Origin: Isoetes taiwanensis
Taxonomy: Eukaryota > Streptophyta > Lycopodiopsida > Isoetales > Isoetaceae
Assembly (NCBI GenBank): GCA_021234155.1
Contig: JAJEKV010000075.1
Location: 3,279,280 to 3,343,279 of the forward strand
Length of the DNA stretch: 64,000 nt
Reading direction: 5' to 3'
Part shown: piece by piece, positions 49,195-60,744 of the stretch
Layout of the letters: each line of letters begins with the position of its first letter
How positions within the stretch are numbered: the stretch's first letter is position 1
Notes under the pieces: generated by a model
What the model was told of the DNA's origin: nothing
Database searches by the model: none
Seen by the model: the letters and a program-made list of their open reading frames with translations, nothing else
Translations under genes and position numbers: made by a program

Positions 49195-52100
49195 TCATAG
49201 CTCATCTTTGACAGCTGAATCTGCATCACCAAAGCTTGCAATGTCCTCTTGTGGCTCCACATTTTCCTCATTCTGATACTCCATCGCATCAACCTGCTTA
49301 TAACCAAATTTAAGCATCAACAATTAGCATACATATTTAAATCCAACCCACTTGTCACTACCTTAACTTGTGGTTTTTCTTGTCCAAACTCTGATTCTGA
49401 GCTTATTTCCTCATCAGCATCATCCTCTTCATCCACAGCAGCATCTGGACTTATATTCAAGCTTGACTTGATGATAGAATAAATGCGAGAAGCAAATTCC
49501 TTGGAATCATCAACTAAGAAACCGCTTTCCATCAAGGAGGTCTGATAAATTAGCTTGGCAGTTTCTATGGCAGTAGCGTCCTACAAATCATTGTAGGTGT
49601 CAGGATTAGGGCGTAGGGTGCAATCAGGGACAAGGCAAACAAAAAAAATTACCTCAGAATTTTCAGCAACTTTGTCTCTGAGCTCCTTGATAATTGGATG
49701 ACGAGGATTAATTTCCAATACACGCTTGCCCCGCATATAATTTTGTTTGCTAGCATCAGTCAAAGTTTGAGCTCTCATTATTCTCTCCATATTTGCACTC
49801 CACCCATACTTGGAAGTCACCACAACTCCTGGTGTGTTGGATAACCTGTTGCTGATCTTAACACTATCTACATTGTCACTGCTAAGGAGATTTTTCCACC
49901 ACTTTGTCAAGTCTTTAAAAGATTCCTTAATCTCTTTAACCTTCTCCTTCTCCTTCTTTGAGCCAATCTTCAAACCTTCCTTTGAAACATTTAAGAACTT
50001 TTTATCTTCATACTCGGTCAAATATTGTGTTAAATATTCATCAACTGGATCCGTGAAGTAAATGACCTGAAACATTATATACGTGCATTAAGACACAAGG
50101 AATGCTTCTAATATAATGGCATAAAACTGCTTCCAATGTCAAGGCAAAAAAGCACAGACATACCTCATATCTTAAGCTTTTCTAGGAAAGGTGATTTTTC
50201 AAGTTGTTCCCGGTCTTGGCCTGTGATGTAATATATTTCCTTCTGCCCAGGCTTCATACGGGAAATGTATTGGTCCAATGAAGAGAGTTTGTCACTAGAT
50301 TTTGAACTGCAACAAAAGCATAAAATAAGAACTCCCATCTTACCCTCGTTTAGATAATGCTGTCGAACTGTTACCTGTGGAATCTGAGTAATTTTGCAAG
50401 ACGTTCCCGATTGGTTGCATCCTCAATAATTCCAAGCTTAATGGATTTCCCAAACTCGTTCCAGAACTTTGTGTACTTACCTTTCTTCTCCAAATCGGTG
50501 TTTTCGATTTCATTTTCTGAAACATCAACTTATTTGGAATCACCGGCCTCAAAATTAGATAATGCAAAAGTCAAACGTTATTTAATACCTTCATCAGATG
50601 AGCTCTCATCAGCAGACTTTTCATCCGGATCCTCTTCCATGAGCTTACGAATCATGTCAAGAGCTTTCCGTACTAGCTTCTTCTTGATTGTTTTCAAACT
50701 ATTGTGCTGCTGAAGCATTTCACGAGACACATTCAAAGGCAATGTGTCTGAATCGACTATACCCTACATACCAAGGGCTTTGTCAAAACCAGTATAAGAA
50801 AGTAACATGAATTCAGAAAAAATAAAAACTGCATTAATGAAACCTTCAAGAAACTGAGATATTTGGGTAGAAGCTCATCAAATTCTTCCGAAATGAAGAC
50901 TCGGCGCACATAAAGCTTCAACGTTGCTTTATTGTTATAGTAGTTCTCATACAGGTCATATGGAGCCTTAGGTGGGATAAAGAGGACTGCCTTGAATTCA
51001 ACATCCCCTTCTGCTGAGAAATGACTCCAAGATAAAGGTTTTTCTTCACCAAAGTCCTGCATTATTATATGCATATTACAAAATGCTCTGTAGAAAATGA
51101 ATTTCAAATGGAAAGCCCATAACATGTAAATCGTACCTTAGCCAAGGAATGGTAAAACTTCGAATACTCTTCATCTGTTACATCCTTTGGATTTCGTAAC
51201 CAAACAGCTTTCACATCGTTCAGAAGTTCCCAGTTCCATGTGGTTTCCTTGATTGTCTTTGTCTTGGGTTCTATGACGTAAATGCTAGCTTAGCAACATA
51301 CTTGAGAGAAACAACAGCTACAAAATAGCTTAACAGAAATAAAATAGCTACAATTTACTTTTTTCTGCCTCCTCATCTTCATTCGCTTCCTCATCTGCAG
51401 AGTTTTCAAAAATTGTCAAACTCCATTTACAAAAAGGGTGTCAAGTGAGATTTCTTAGTCTTACCAGCCTGATCTTCTTGGTCAGTTACTTCTTCTGTCT
51501 CTTCTACAGGTACCTCAACATCTACTTCTTTACTTGCCCATATATAAATGGGAAAGTTAATAAATTCTGAGTAACGTTTCACAAGTTCCTATCATGGACA
51601 TCACAAAAAGGTTAGCATGAAATAATTCATATTAAAGCATTACAGCATGTCCCATTGCTAACCTTCAGCTTATCTTCCTGTACGTACTCACTAGCTTCAT
51701 CTTTCAAATGCAACCTAATTTCTGTACCGCGCCCAAGTGGTTCATTTTCGGTATCCTCAGAAACAGCAAATGCCCCATCCGCCTTGGATTCCCAGATGTA
51801 CCTACGATGCAAACAGTAAAAAAGATTGGTTTTTGCTACCATGAACAGAAATGCATAAAGAGCAAGGACCCGCAAAGTCTAATAGAAGATGAACTCACTG
51901 TTTGTCATCATTATGCTTGCTGATGACTTCTACATAATCAGCAACCAGGTACACAGAATAAAATCCCACTCCAAATTGACCAATCAGATTTAAGTCGCCA
52001 CCCTTTTGCATTTGCTCCAAGAATGCTGAATGGAATACAAATATAAGTATTTTAAGAATGTCATGTTGTTTTGACTACCAGTGCAGTCACCTCAATACCT

Positions 52101-53068
52101 GAAGTGCCAGACTTGGCAATAGTTCCAAGGTTTTTAATTAAATCTTCCTTTGTCATTCCAATACCCCGATCTCGAATTGTGAGGATCTTCTTCTCCTTAT
52201 CCAAGGTAATCTATAATCCAAAACTTTCACAACTTTAGACAAATAAATACCATAATAGTAGTAGTGAAATTCTTCTTGATAATTCAAGATAGATGATAAT
52301 AGAGGGAAATAGCATAACATGTGGCAGCACCTTTATCTCTAGCTTGGCATCATCACCCTCGCCAAGAACCGATTTATCAGTAAGTGCAAGGAATCGTATC
52401 TTATCAAGGGCCTGCATAAGTAGAAAAGCAAAACGCAGATCATAAATCAGATTTGAAAAGTGCAAGCTGGGATCCTAGACTCCAGCTGAAAATTGAAACA
52501 ACTTTGTTGTATTTACTTACATCAGATGCATTAGAAATTAGCTCTCGAAGGAAAATATCCTTGTTGCTGTACAATGAATTAATGATGATATCCATAAGCC
52601 GGGATACTTCAGCTTGGAATTCAAATTTCTGGGCATTGGCCCTGAATGTCTTTGAGGACATCGATTCTGATTCTCTGGAAATTCACAAGGAAAGGTTACC
52701 AACAATGTAGGCAACAAATCAATGCTGTCCTGCTCCACTTACCTTTGAACAACATGAGGATCGGTTGACAATGCATCAGGGATGGCCCCAAGCTTTTCCT
52801 CGAGCTTGGGTGGTGCAGTTGCATCTCCAGGAACCTCAGTCTCTTCTGCATGGGCTTTTCCATTGGGACCTGCACAACAAATGGATGTCCTTAAAACCAA
52901 TAACTTATAGAGAAGAAGAAGAAAAATCTTCCTTTCTCAATGACTCTAAAGAAGGATCAATGCAGCATATATGGAGAAGATCTGAAGCAAACCTTGCTGA
53001 GGAAAGCATGCCAAAGCAAGCAAGACGAAGAGCACATAGGCGATCGTAGTAGGCCGGAGCCTCGCCAT
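49195..53068 (-). CDS. HSP90B: Endoplasmin (ER-resident HSP90, GRP94/SHEPHERD type), 17 exons, frameshift in exon 14
   Basis: ATP-driven chaperone of the ER lumen that folds secreted and membrane proteins. Exons, 5' to 3': 52993-53068, 52743-52869, 52521-52674, 52331-52411, 52210-52099, 51899-52025, 51663-51801, 51465-51588, 51359-51394, 51137-51270, 50844-51056, 50589-50763, 50375-50516, 50164-50306, 49653-50066, 49362-49580, 49195-49293. All introns are GT-AG. The first 25 residues ([20 protein letters not shown]...) form a signal peptide. The HSP90 signature [17 protein letters not shown], ATPase-domain [15 protein letters not shown] and [19 protein letters not shown], middle-domain [18 protein letters not shown] and [19 protein letters not shown], and C-terminal [15 protein letters not shown] are all present, and the protein ends in KDEL, the ER-retrieval signal. 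Exons 1-13 and 15-17 keep phase. Exon 14 is 1 nt out: after FLEKLK it reads ATA TGA (stop at 50165-50167), where the family has KKxYE, as if 8 nt were lost. With them restored the length would be about 840 residues, normal for the family. Confidence 0.95.
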
Positions 53069-53120
53069 CGGACCAGTCTAAGTAAAATCTGTTGTTCCAG
53101 ATTCTTCCTCTGTTTGGTGT

Positions 53121-53126
53121 TTTATA
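53121..53126 (-). promoter_or_regulatory. TATA box of the endoplasmin gene
   Basis: TATAAA on the minus strand (plus-strand TTTATA), 53-58 bp before the ATG at 53068. This position predicts a short 5' UTR of about 20-25 nt. Confidence 0.6.
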
Positions 53127-53174
53127 CCTACGAATTTTTTCATGCGTTGGACTTAAAGGACGTGGCGAAATGGA

Positions 53175-53193
53175 CGTGGCGACCATTGATTGG
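53175..53193 (-). promoter_or_regulatory. ER stress response element (ERSE-I)
   Basis: On the minus strand CCAAT (53193-53189), nine bases, then CCACG (53179-53175), an exact match to the CCAAT-N9-CCACG consensus. It lies about 50 bp upstream of the TATA box. ERSE is the known control site of ER chaperone genes in the unfolded-protein response, read by NF-Y together with ER-stress bZIP factors. Confidence 0.75.
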
Positions 53194-53273
53194 ATAAAAT
53201 GTTTGTAAGCCAATCAATTTCGACCTTTCATAAGTAGCAAACAATTATTGGTTGAATCAGCACCCCTGATTTG

Positions 53274-53281
53274 CCACGTCA
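53274..53281 (-). promoter_or_regulatory. UPRE-type site TGACGTGG
   Basis: Minus-strand TGACGTGG (plus CCACGTCA), about 206 bp before the ATG, within the near-palindrome ccacgtcatgacg. It matches the TGACGTGR core bound by ER-stress bZIP factors. Confidence 0.55.
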
Positions 53282-53336
53282 TGACGAAATATTGAACTTG
53301 TGTTTGTGTTACTTGCATGCGGCGTTGGCCTAGAAT

Positions 53337-53344
53337 TGACGTGA
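53337..53344 (+). promoter_or_regulatory. Second UPRE-like site TGACGTGA
   Basis: Fits TGACGTGR on the plus strand, about 270 bp before the endoplasmin ATG. A weaker candidate on its own, supported by the neighbouring ER-stress sites. Confidence 0.4.
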
Positions 53345-53429
53345 AGGTGTCCATTCTATGTTTTTGGGTTGCCCTAAAGGGCAAACCTTCACCTATGTTG
53401 CCGAACGGGAATATTCTTGGTTTATGCCA

Positions 53430-53447
53430 GAATATTCTTGGATATTC
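53430..53447. promoter_or_regulatory. Heat-shock-element-like site
   Basis: Four units in correct phase: GAA (53430-53432), TTC (53435-53437), GGA in place of GAA (53440-53442), TTC (53445-53447), each separated by 2 bp. A further GAATATTC is at 53409-53416. It lies about 360 bp upstream of an HSP90-family gene, which makes heat-shock-factor binding plausible. One unit is mismatched. Confidence 0.45.
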
Positions 53448-53449
53448 TT

Positions 53450-54640
53450 ACCTATCAGCTTAAACCTCCTATTGCAGGTAATTTGTTGGTGGAATTCATG
53501 CTCTTCATCTAGCTCACTAAAAAACAGTGTAGCTATTAGAAGTAGTAACATTCATATGGTGCTTTCTTTTGCAGTTTGAAAGGATTCTAAAACCTCTAAT
53601 CTAGCATGGCAGATTCAGCAATGTGTTGGAGCTGCTACATGCATCAATGCCTGTTTCTGCCAGTCTTTCACCATCTTAGAATGTTGCAATCTTTCTTTAG
53701 ATTCTGAACAGCAGACGGAGCGCCACAGAGAGAAGCAGACAAGGCTGCTGCTAGAAGAAATGAGCTGGATCTTTCAAACACAGCTCGCATGGATACTATC
53801 CAGCCTACAAGGAGAAATAAATTTAGGTTAGTATGCTATTAAGATTTGGTACACTGATAGCAAATTTGGGTTATTATCTTCCTATATATATATGATTAGT
53901 AGGAAAAAAACAGGAAATTTTTCGGCTAAAAAAAATTCAAAAATAAATATTTCAGGCGAGAAAAAATCCAAAAAGAATTACATTTGGAACCGGAAAAAAA
54001 GTTTGGGGAAGCCCTCCGCCTAGATTGTTTGGGCGGCCTAATTGGACATGTGGAAGTTGTGCATGCCTACGGCCAGATTTGCGTCGAGGATTTGCCTTCG
54101 AGCCTGGGCGGGGCTTTCGTTTGAATTCCAAGAGGGCCTTCCTTTGGCAGAGTATTCTGCTTGCTTTAATGTGAGGTATGGTTGAAACCTGCGATGCACC
54201 CAAGGCTTAGGTATTCTGTTTTATATTTTGGTTTTGATTTCTGCATCGATGGACATGGTTTGAATCCATGCCTTCCTTGCTCGCTAGGAAGATAGAACTG
54301 GCAGAAACTGGAGGGAAGAACCTAAAAGAAAAAACTCTGGCAGTGGAAAAGTTTGTTTTCTTTTGATAGGTCTGGAATTTCCCCGAAGCTTGCATCCTTA
54401 TTTGCCTGGAATGCCAGAAAGAGACATCACCACAAATCAGGGGGATGTTCCAAAATTTTCTGTTACTTTTGTATCAAATATAATCTGCCGGCTAAGTTTG
54501 GCCATACAAGTGCTGACATGAGGATTTATTCGTGCATTTTTTCCTCTATTATTTGCCATCCTGAACCGGATTGGGTTGTTTCTCTTAAAAACATGTCAAG
54601 CCGAGCCCTCCAGATATGTTTCGAATAAAATTCGTTACTC
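53450..54640. other. Intergenic, no gene recognised
   Basis: AT-rich with several short frames but no protein family I recognise. It contains the upstream region of the endoplasmin gene on its left and the start of the ABCG remnants on its right. Confidence 0.35.
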
Positions 54641-54660
54641 CGTCCGTGTTTTTCTTGAGC

Positions 54661-55372
54661 AGAAATGCTTGCTGAACTTTCAAAAAGAGACTCATGAGCA
54701 GGAATAGTTCCAGATCCAGACTTCGACCTCTATATGAAGATAAAGGTATGGCTTCCTTTGGTGAATATTAGAGTGAGTCGCAGACTTAATAACATTATTT
54801 GTTGGTCTTCCATAGCAAGGCATTGCTACAGAAGGAATTCAAGGCAGCCTTATCACTTATTATAATTTGAAGGTGGTGTTGTCTCTGCAGAGCACCATGT
54901 TTGAAAAGTTCGCTCCTTATTTACTTACATTGTATGTGCAACCTTGATGTATGTTCGGATACCATATTTGGTGATGACATGCGAAGAGGAATCTCGAGTG
55001 GACAAAAGAAACGTATTACAACCGGTGAAGCAGGGACCTCGTGAACATGTTGTAGAGTTTTTGAAAGCTGTGGATTCAATTGTCCAAAGAGGAAGGGAGT
55101 ACTGATTTGTTATAAGAGGTAAGATCCTTTGCCATCTCTAAGTAGACTATAAACATCTCTTAAGTCACAATGAGCTTGGATACATTGGCTAGTAAGATTA
55201 TGGTCACATGCTTCTCAACTCCCAATGACATGTTGTAACTATAGGTGACATCACGAAGGATCCAGAAACAATATTGGGATGACAAAATGTGGCCTTATCA
55301 TTATGTGGATGTGAAGGAGTTTGTCGGAAGATTCAAGACATTCCATGTTGGTCGAAAGCTTGCAGAAGTCAA
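54661..55372 (+). pseudogene. ABCG/PDR-type transporter fragment, copy 1
   Basis: Remnant exons of a full-size ABCG (pleiotropic drug resistance) transporter, a plasma-membrane ATP-driven exporter family. Pieces in order: MLAELSKRDS*AGIVPDPDFDLYMK (54665-54745, in-frame TGA at 54695-54697); [18 protein letters not shown] (about 54820-54872); [20 protein letters not shown] (about 54960-55015), which contains the ABC signature loop; [13 protein letters not shown] (about 55033-55075); and VTSRRIQKQYWDDKMWPYHY and VDVKEFVGRFKTFHVGRKLA (55246-55371). Walker B and the D-loop, which should lie between TTGE and YQGPREH, are missing. With the internal stop, this gives a dead fragment. Only part of the first nucleotide-binding domain is present. 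Confidence 0.8.
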
Positions 55373-55705
55373 AGTACATTTTTATTTCCTTGCAAAAACT
55401 GAAGTTGTGAGTTTATAGTTGCAATTAGGAAAGAAGATACACAAGTGGATTATTTTTGCCATGGATAATCCAGTTGGAGCTTAGAACTGCTAGAATACTT
55501 GAGCAAAGCTTCACATCTTAGCGTTTTCAATTTCTCTAAGCTTTTGATTTTGCATAGGATAAATAGAATCTTGGTGTCTCCGCTATAGATGTGGCTCCAC
55601 TACAAGTATTTTATGATCAAAATTGGCACAAAAAACTAGGCAAATGTTTGCCGAAATGGAAGGATTTCGTAGTGGATTGGAGCATTTCAACCTTTTTCTA
55701 GACCT

Positions 55706-56620
55706 TCGACCTCTACATGAAGGTAAAGGTATGGCTCCCTTTGGTGAATATATCTAGATTGAGTCGCAAATTCATGACAGGGCATTGCTATAAAAGGGAT
55801 TCAAGACAGCCTTATCACTGATTATAATATGAAGGTGTTGTCCCTGTAGAGAATAGAATAGAATAGTTTTTTTAACGTCCACGGAGACCAATAGGTCATG
55901 GGACCCATACAATGGGCTAGTACAATCATTATACTAGGATTAAAAAACCCCTGCCTCGAAAGGTTTTCAAGGGAAAAACCTTTGCAGTAATGATGATACT
56001 AGACAAGCAGAGATAATGACTACTGAGGGCTCAGTAATTGCAGATGTGTATCTAGAACCTCAAGTATGTATAATGCCAAGTCATGCACATATGGTGCTCT
56101 GAGAAGTTGTGGAAGCGTGGAAGGGAATGCTAAGGTCAAAAAATGATTCCGGACTATCTCAAAAGCAGGGCTCCTTATTTACTTATATTGTATATGCAGC
56201 TTTGATGTCTATACGGATACCATGTTCGGTGATGACATGCGAAGAGGAATCTCTGGTGGACAAATATCAGGGACCTCGTGAACATGTAGAGTTTTTTGAA
56301 ATATGTGGATTCAAGTGTCCAAAAAGGGAGTAACTGACTTTTTATAAGAGATGAGATGCTTTGCCATCTCTAAGTAGACTATAAACACCTCTTAAATCAC
56401 AATGAACTTGGATAAATTGGCTAGTAAGATTATGGTCACATGCTCCTCAACTCCCAATGACATGTTGTAACTACAGGTGACATCACGGAAGGATCAGAAA
56501 TAATATTGGACTGACAGAAGATGGCCTTATTGTTATGTGGATGTGAAGGAGTTTGTTAGAAGATTCAAAACATTCCGTATTGGTCGAAAGCTTGCAAAAG
56601 TCAAAGTACATTTTTATTTC
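55706..56620 (+). pseudogene. ABCG/PDR-type transporter fragment, copy 2
   Basis: Tandem partner of 54661-55372. Pieces: DLRPLHEG-region sequence matching the copy-1 DLYMK exon (55706-55740), GIAIKGIQDSLITDYNMK (55785-55836), [20 protein letters not shown] (about 56197-56252), then directly YQGPREHVEFFEICGFKCPK (about 56268-56325), and VTSRKDQK..W and VDVKEFVRRFKTFRIGRKLA (about 56479-56600). The signature loop is joined to YQGPREH, so Walker B is absent here too, with a slightly different junction from copy 1. A solo LINE 3' end sits between its second and third exon remnants. Confidence 0.75.
55851..55995 (-). mobile_element. Solo 3' end of the LINE-A/B family
   Basis: Minus-strand copy of the family's 3' module: (TATTC)3 tail (gaatagaatagaatag on the plus strand, 55851-55866), gtccacggagaccaataggt, atgggaccca, then aaaaacccc...ggttttcaagggaaaaacc matching 9770-9880. 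It has no coding part. It is either an extreme 5' truncation or a SINE that borrowed this end. Confidence 0.65.
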
Positions 56621-57189
56621 CTTGCAAAAACTGAAGTTGCGAGTTTATAGTTGCAATTAGGGAAGAAGATACACATGGATTATTTTTGCCATGGATAATC
56701 CAGCTGGAGCTTAGAACTGCTAGAATACTTGAGCAAAGCTTCACATCTTAGCCTTTTCAATTTCTTTAAGCTTCTGATTTTGCATAGGATAAATAGAATC
56801 CTGGTGCCTCAGCTATAGATGTGGTTCCACTACAAGTAGTGTATGATCCATGCTGCTTAATATATCTGTGGTCCTGCTTTAAACTATGCATTTTGGCCCC
56901 CAAATGGAAATTCTTCAAACACCTTTGCAAATTGGCACAAAAAACCAGGCAAATGTTTGCCGAAATGGAAGGATTTCGACATGGATTGGAGCATTTCAAC
57001 CTTTTTCTAAATCTTGCTATAGAAGAGAAATGCCTCCTATGGCAGATACTAGTTTCTTTGCCACATCTATGGCGTCTCTTTCTTTTTATGTCTAACACTC
57101 ATTCTAGAATTTAGGAGGGAGAACATTCTAGACTCTTTTGTCTTGACAGCTTAAAAAGTTGGAAATGAAAAATGAAATGTAGTTGTATT

Positions 57190-57640
57190 GTTTTCTGAAC
57201 TGCTTGGTGAAATGCATGTTAGAAGAACTTATAACAGAGAGAATCAGGCCCAGTAGCTTGCATTGCTTACAATAAGAATTTTCTAAACTTCTCTCTCTTT
57301 TGCATGATTCAAGCTTGCCCTAGGATTTAAACTTTGAGCTTCTTCCACATAACCCACTATTCAAGTGCTCACTTCTTGATTTCTCAAAAATTCAAATTGT
57401 GCACATCTTTACCTAATTAAATATGATTATCATTGTATTCAAATCTAGTATTAAACTAACACCACAACTAGGATTAGAATCTAACATTCTAGGATTAGAA
57501 TCTAACATTTAGTCTGCTCCACGCAAACAATGGCCGTCCTAGACCATGTGCTTCAAATGGATTGTTATCTAAGCACTAAACTTATTAAGACACAACTTTA
57601 GATCGTATATGTCTTATCTATAGTTGCCAATGTTTTTTAC
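57190..57640 (+). repeat. Duplicated non-coding segment, left copy
   Basis: Shares long stretches with 58990-59445 and 60290-60330: tttaaactttgagcttcttc, cacataacccactatt, tctcaaaaattcaaattgtg, aaatatgattatcattgtat, accacaactaggattagaat. No gene is recognised. Confidence 0.65.
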
Positions 57641-58989
57641 TCCATCGTTTAATAATTCCCTTCGTTTGGAAACACTCCATTGATCCAATTTGTTCAAACT
57701 CACCTCATTGTTCGAACACAATTTACTGAACAATGCATCTTACGAATACCACATTGAATGCATAGATGTCTTAGATATTCACATGGGGTCACATGTTGAT
57801 GTCAACAGAAAAGAGCAATTATTTAATGATAATAGTGATTCCACTAACTTTTTTTTACGCGTGTCATTTTTAGAATGGCACCATGCAAAGATGGTCTCTT
57901 CCATTCGAAGGAAAGAGCCCCTTGAAGGGAGCCATATAGACATGAATTCATTCATGTCAAAATATATACATCTTTTTTTTTTGTTTTAATATTGATGGCT
58001 CCATATTGATGTCTACATGTGACCCAGCCCTTAGCCCAGACTCTATCGAGCTCTGCTAGCTTCTTGTTCCCCCATCCTTCCAACTCTGATGAAATTTTAC
58101 CACTCCCATCCAACTTTGATTTCTATCGATCCGGCTCTTCTTCTCTACATTTGGCAAATAATTTCATAAAAGATGAAGCGGACCTCTGTCTTGAAATTTT
58201 TTAATCTCCACTAGTTCCCGTTCTTGGAGTCATTGCTTATTTAAGATCTTGGGAGCTTAATGGATCTCTAAACTTACTTGGGATGCACCGCTGTTGAAGC
58301 GGAAGATTCTTCTTCTTACGATCTTCTCAAACAAGTTTTAGGGTAGATTCTGGCGGATTTAATGGATTTCTATATAATCTCTAGTGAATCTATGGTTGGT
58401 GGCTTCAAGAATGATATGCATTCTTCGTCTATGTTAATGATATATTAGTTTTTTCGTTACAACAGGGCACCACATGACCTCGTCCCTTCCCCTAGGTGGC
58501 AATTCTTCTAAGCTACATTTTCTACATCCAGATAGTCTATTTTGAACTAAGAGCATGGAAAAGTGAACTAAGAGCATGGAAAAGTGTATCGCTTTCAAGA
58601 AGACATCATAAGATACCATGTTGGCAATAAAGTACAACTGATTGCTATCATAATTTTTGTTAACATGTTTCAAATCTCAGAAGTCAAGGTACATTTTTAT
58701 TTCCTTGCAAAGCTAGCATAGTGAGTTTATAGTTGCAATTAGGAAAGAGGATATACAATAGATTCTTTAGAAGGCACTTCAACCTGATTTAAGTGCATTT
58801 AGGTCTATCTGGTTTAGCTGCATAGATCGTCGTGTTGAAGACAAATTTACTTACTTAGATATGTCATACAACTTTGCAAAACAGATACATTACAGGTGCT
58901 GAACGCTGGAACAATTAAATCAAAGGTCACTTTTTCTAACTAATTCAAGCAGCCTACATAATCTTTGTCGACTTTTAACTTTCTTAGAA
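57641..58989. other. Intergenic, no gene recognised
   Basis: AT-rich. A 99-codon plus-strand frame (57690-57989) has no recognisable motif and low-complexity ends. The only repeat seen is gaactaagagcatggaaaagtg, twice in tandem near 58543-58585. Confidence 0.35.
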
Positions 58990-59446
58990 TAGGTTTTTAC
59001 GTAATGAAGTTGAGTTGTTTTTTGAGGTGCTTGGTGGAATGCAAGTTAGAGGAAGGCTATAACGAGAGAATCAGTCCAAAGAGCTTACATTGTTTAAAAA
59101 AAGAATTTTCTCAACTTTTCTCTCGTTTGCACATTGAAGTTTACTCTAAGATTTAAACTTTGAGCTTCTTCCACATAACCCACTATTGAGGTGCTCACTT
59201 TTTGGTTTCTCAAAAATTCAAATTGTGCACATCCTTAGCTAATTAAATATGATTATCATTGTATTCATCTAGACCTAAGGTTAGTCTAACACCACAACTA
59301 GGACTAGAATCCAACTTTTAGTTTGCTCCATGCAAACAATTATGTAGTGATGTCTGACATAAACCATGTGCCTCGGATGGATTGTTTAACTTTAGTATCT
59401 AACCACTAAATTTATAGAAGTTGAGGCACAAATTTAGATAGTACTC
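58990..59446 (+). repeat. Duplicated non-coding segment, right copy, split by an L1
   Basis: Partner of 57190-57640. Its continuation (tattatctatgaatgccaat...ttactccatcgttt) is displaced to 60291 by the L1 insertion. A further short repeat at 58676-58760 (aaggtacatttttatttcct) matches the sequence after the ABCG fragments at about 55370 and 56600, so this area arose by repeated segmental duplication. Confidence 0.6.
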
Positions 59447-59448
59447 TA

Positions 59449-60290
59449 TTATTTTTTTTTTTGAAGGACGACAAACTCTTATTCAAAATTCCAGAAGAAG
59501 TACACACATAGATGCAGAGACAGGAATAAAATCTCTCGCCAGACAAAGATAATCCAATCGAAAGTGCCACCACGCCTATGCATAAGATAAGATACCTAAA
59601 TATTCCTCAAAAATCAAACATTTTTTCTCAGGAACAAGCTGAGAACATAAGTATGCCTTTACCAATCTATCTTGCGCCTCGTGAAGAAGTTGGTTGACAG
59701 TAATTGATAAGCCCTTGAAGATATACATTCGCCTTCTTTTCCAAATAGACCACAACAACTAGCCTGAAGCTAAGTGGAAAGCCCATTCTTTTAACCTGTT
59801 CCAAGTGGAAGGATAAATGGCGAGAAGCACCTGCTGGCTAGTCAAGACCACATGGAAGAGAGATAGTAACCATGACCAAACTGGCTGAACTTCGTCACAT
59901 AGAAAAAAGCAGTGCTCGATACTCTCAACTTGCCGCTTACATAGTGAGCAGAGTTCTGAAATGCGGGGATAAAACTTATGAACCAGCACATTAACCCGCA
60001 GACATCTGTGAAGGAGTTGCCACCATAAGGTAGAAACTTTGGGATGCAACAATTTATTCCTGACCCAGGACCACATACGCCCAATCGAGGAGGGGAATGC
60101 GGAGCCGCCAACCAAACGAGGGGACAATGTCAACATCAACCAGCTTTTGATATAACGAATGCACAAGATGTTGTGCATTAACAATTTCGGGACCAGTCCA
60201 AATAGGCACATCAACTGATTGTGAAGGAGCGTCTAGCAGAATGCTAGCCAGCTTTTGCCACAGAGTTCTGTCCCATCGAGATAGCATAAA
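59449..60290 (-). mobile_element. 5'-truncated L1 LINE fragment with poly(A) tail
   Basis: On the minus strand: RLVGGSAFPS..IGRMWSWVRNK, HPKVSTLWWQLLHRCLRVN, CSLCKRQVESIEHCFFLC (the C-C-H-C pattern of the zinc-binding reverse-transcriptase domain), WNRLKEWAFHLASG, then LWSIWKRRRMYIFKG. It ends at an A-run (T-run at about 59450-59461 on the plus strand). It interrupts the duplicated segment described at 58990, whose two halves lie on either side. It is a different L1 lineage from the one at 16955. Confidence 0.8.
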
Positions 60291-60744
60291 TCTATGTATT
60301 ATCTATGAATGCCAATGTTGTTTACTCCATCGTTTCACCAATATCTTTATGTTGCCAATCTAGAACAATAGCCCAATCAACGTTTGGAGAGACACAAATC
60401 AAGATGTAACTCATATCCAATTCTAATAGGCTGAGTATCTCGTGTCTGCCAGCATTTTTGGATTTGCATAACTACACTTAGAGAAATTAGAGCCAACTTC
60501 ATAGGGGATATCACGGCCGACGGGAATCCGCCAAAGAACCAACCAACCAAAATCTATCTTGATACATCTTGACACATCTTGATTCACCCCATATACATCT
60601 TGATACATAGTGATCGATGCTCCCTCTATATGTAGCACACTTGGATTCAATTCCCAAGGGTGCACCCGGCCAAGCAAAATTCTTGTATATTTATAAGTTT
60701 TTTTTTTTTTTTTTTTTCAAAATCTTTGCCTATAGTCTTATAAC

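Noticed and set aside
50155-50180. A non-canonical (AT-AC) intron beginning after FLEKLK in the endoplasmin gene
   Set aside because: atatgaggtatg does not match the U12 donor ATATCCTT, and a normal gtatgt donor sits just after TATGAG, where the family has its exon end.
57690-57989. 99-codon plus-strand frame as a gene
   Set aside because: No conserved motif, it lies beside duplicated non-coding DNA, and it ends in a T-run.
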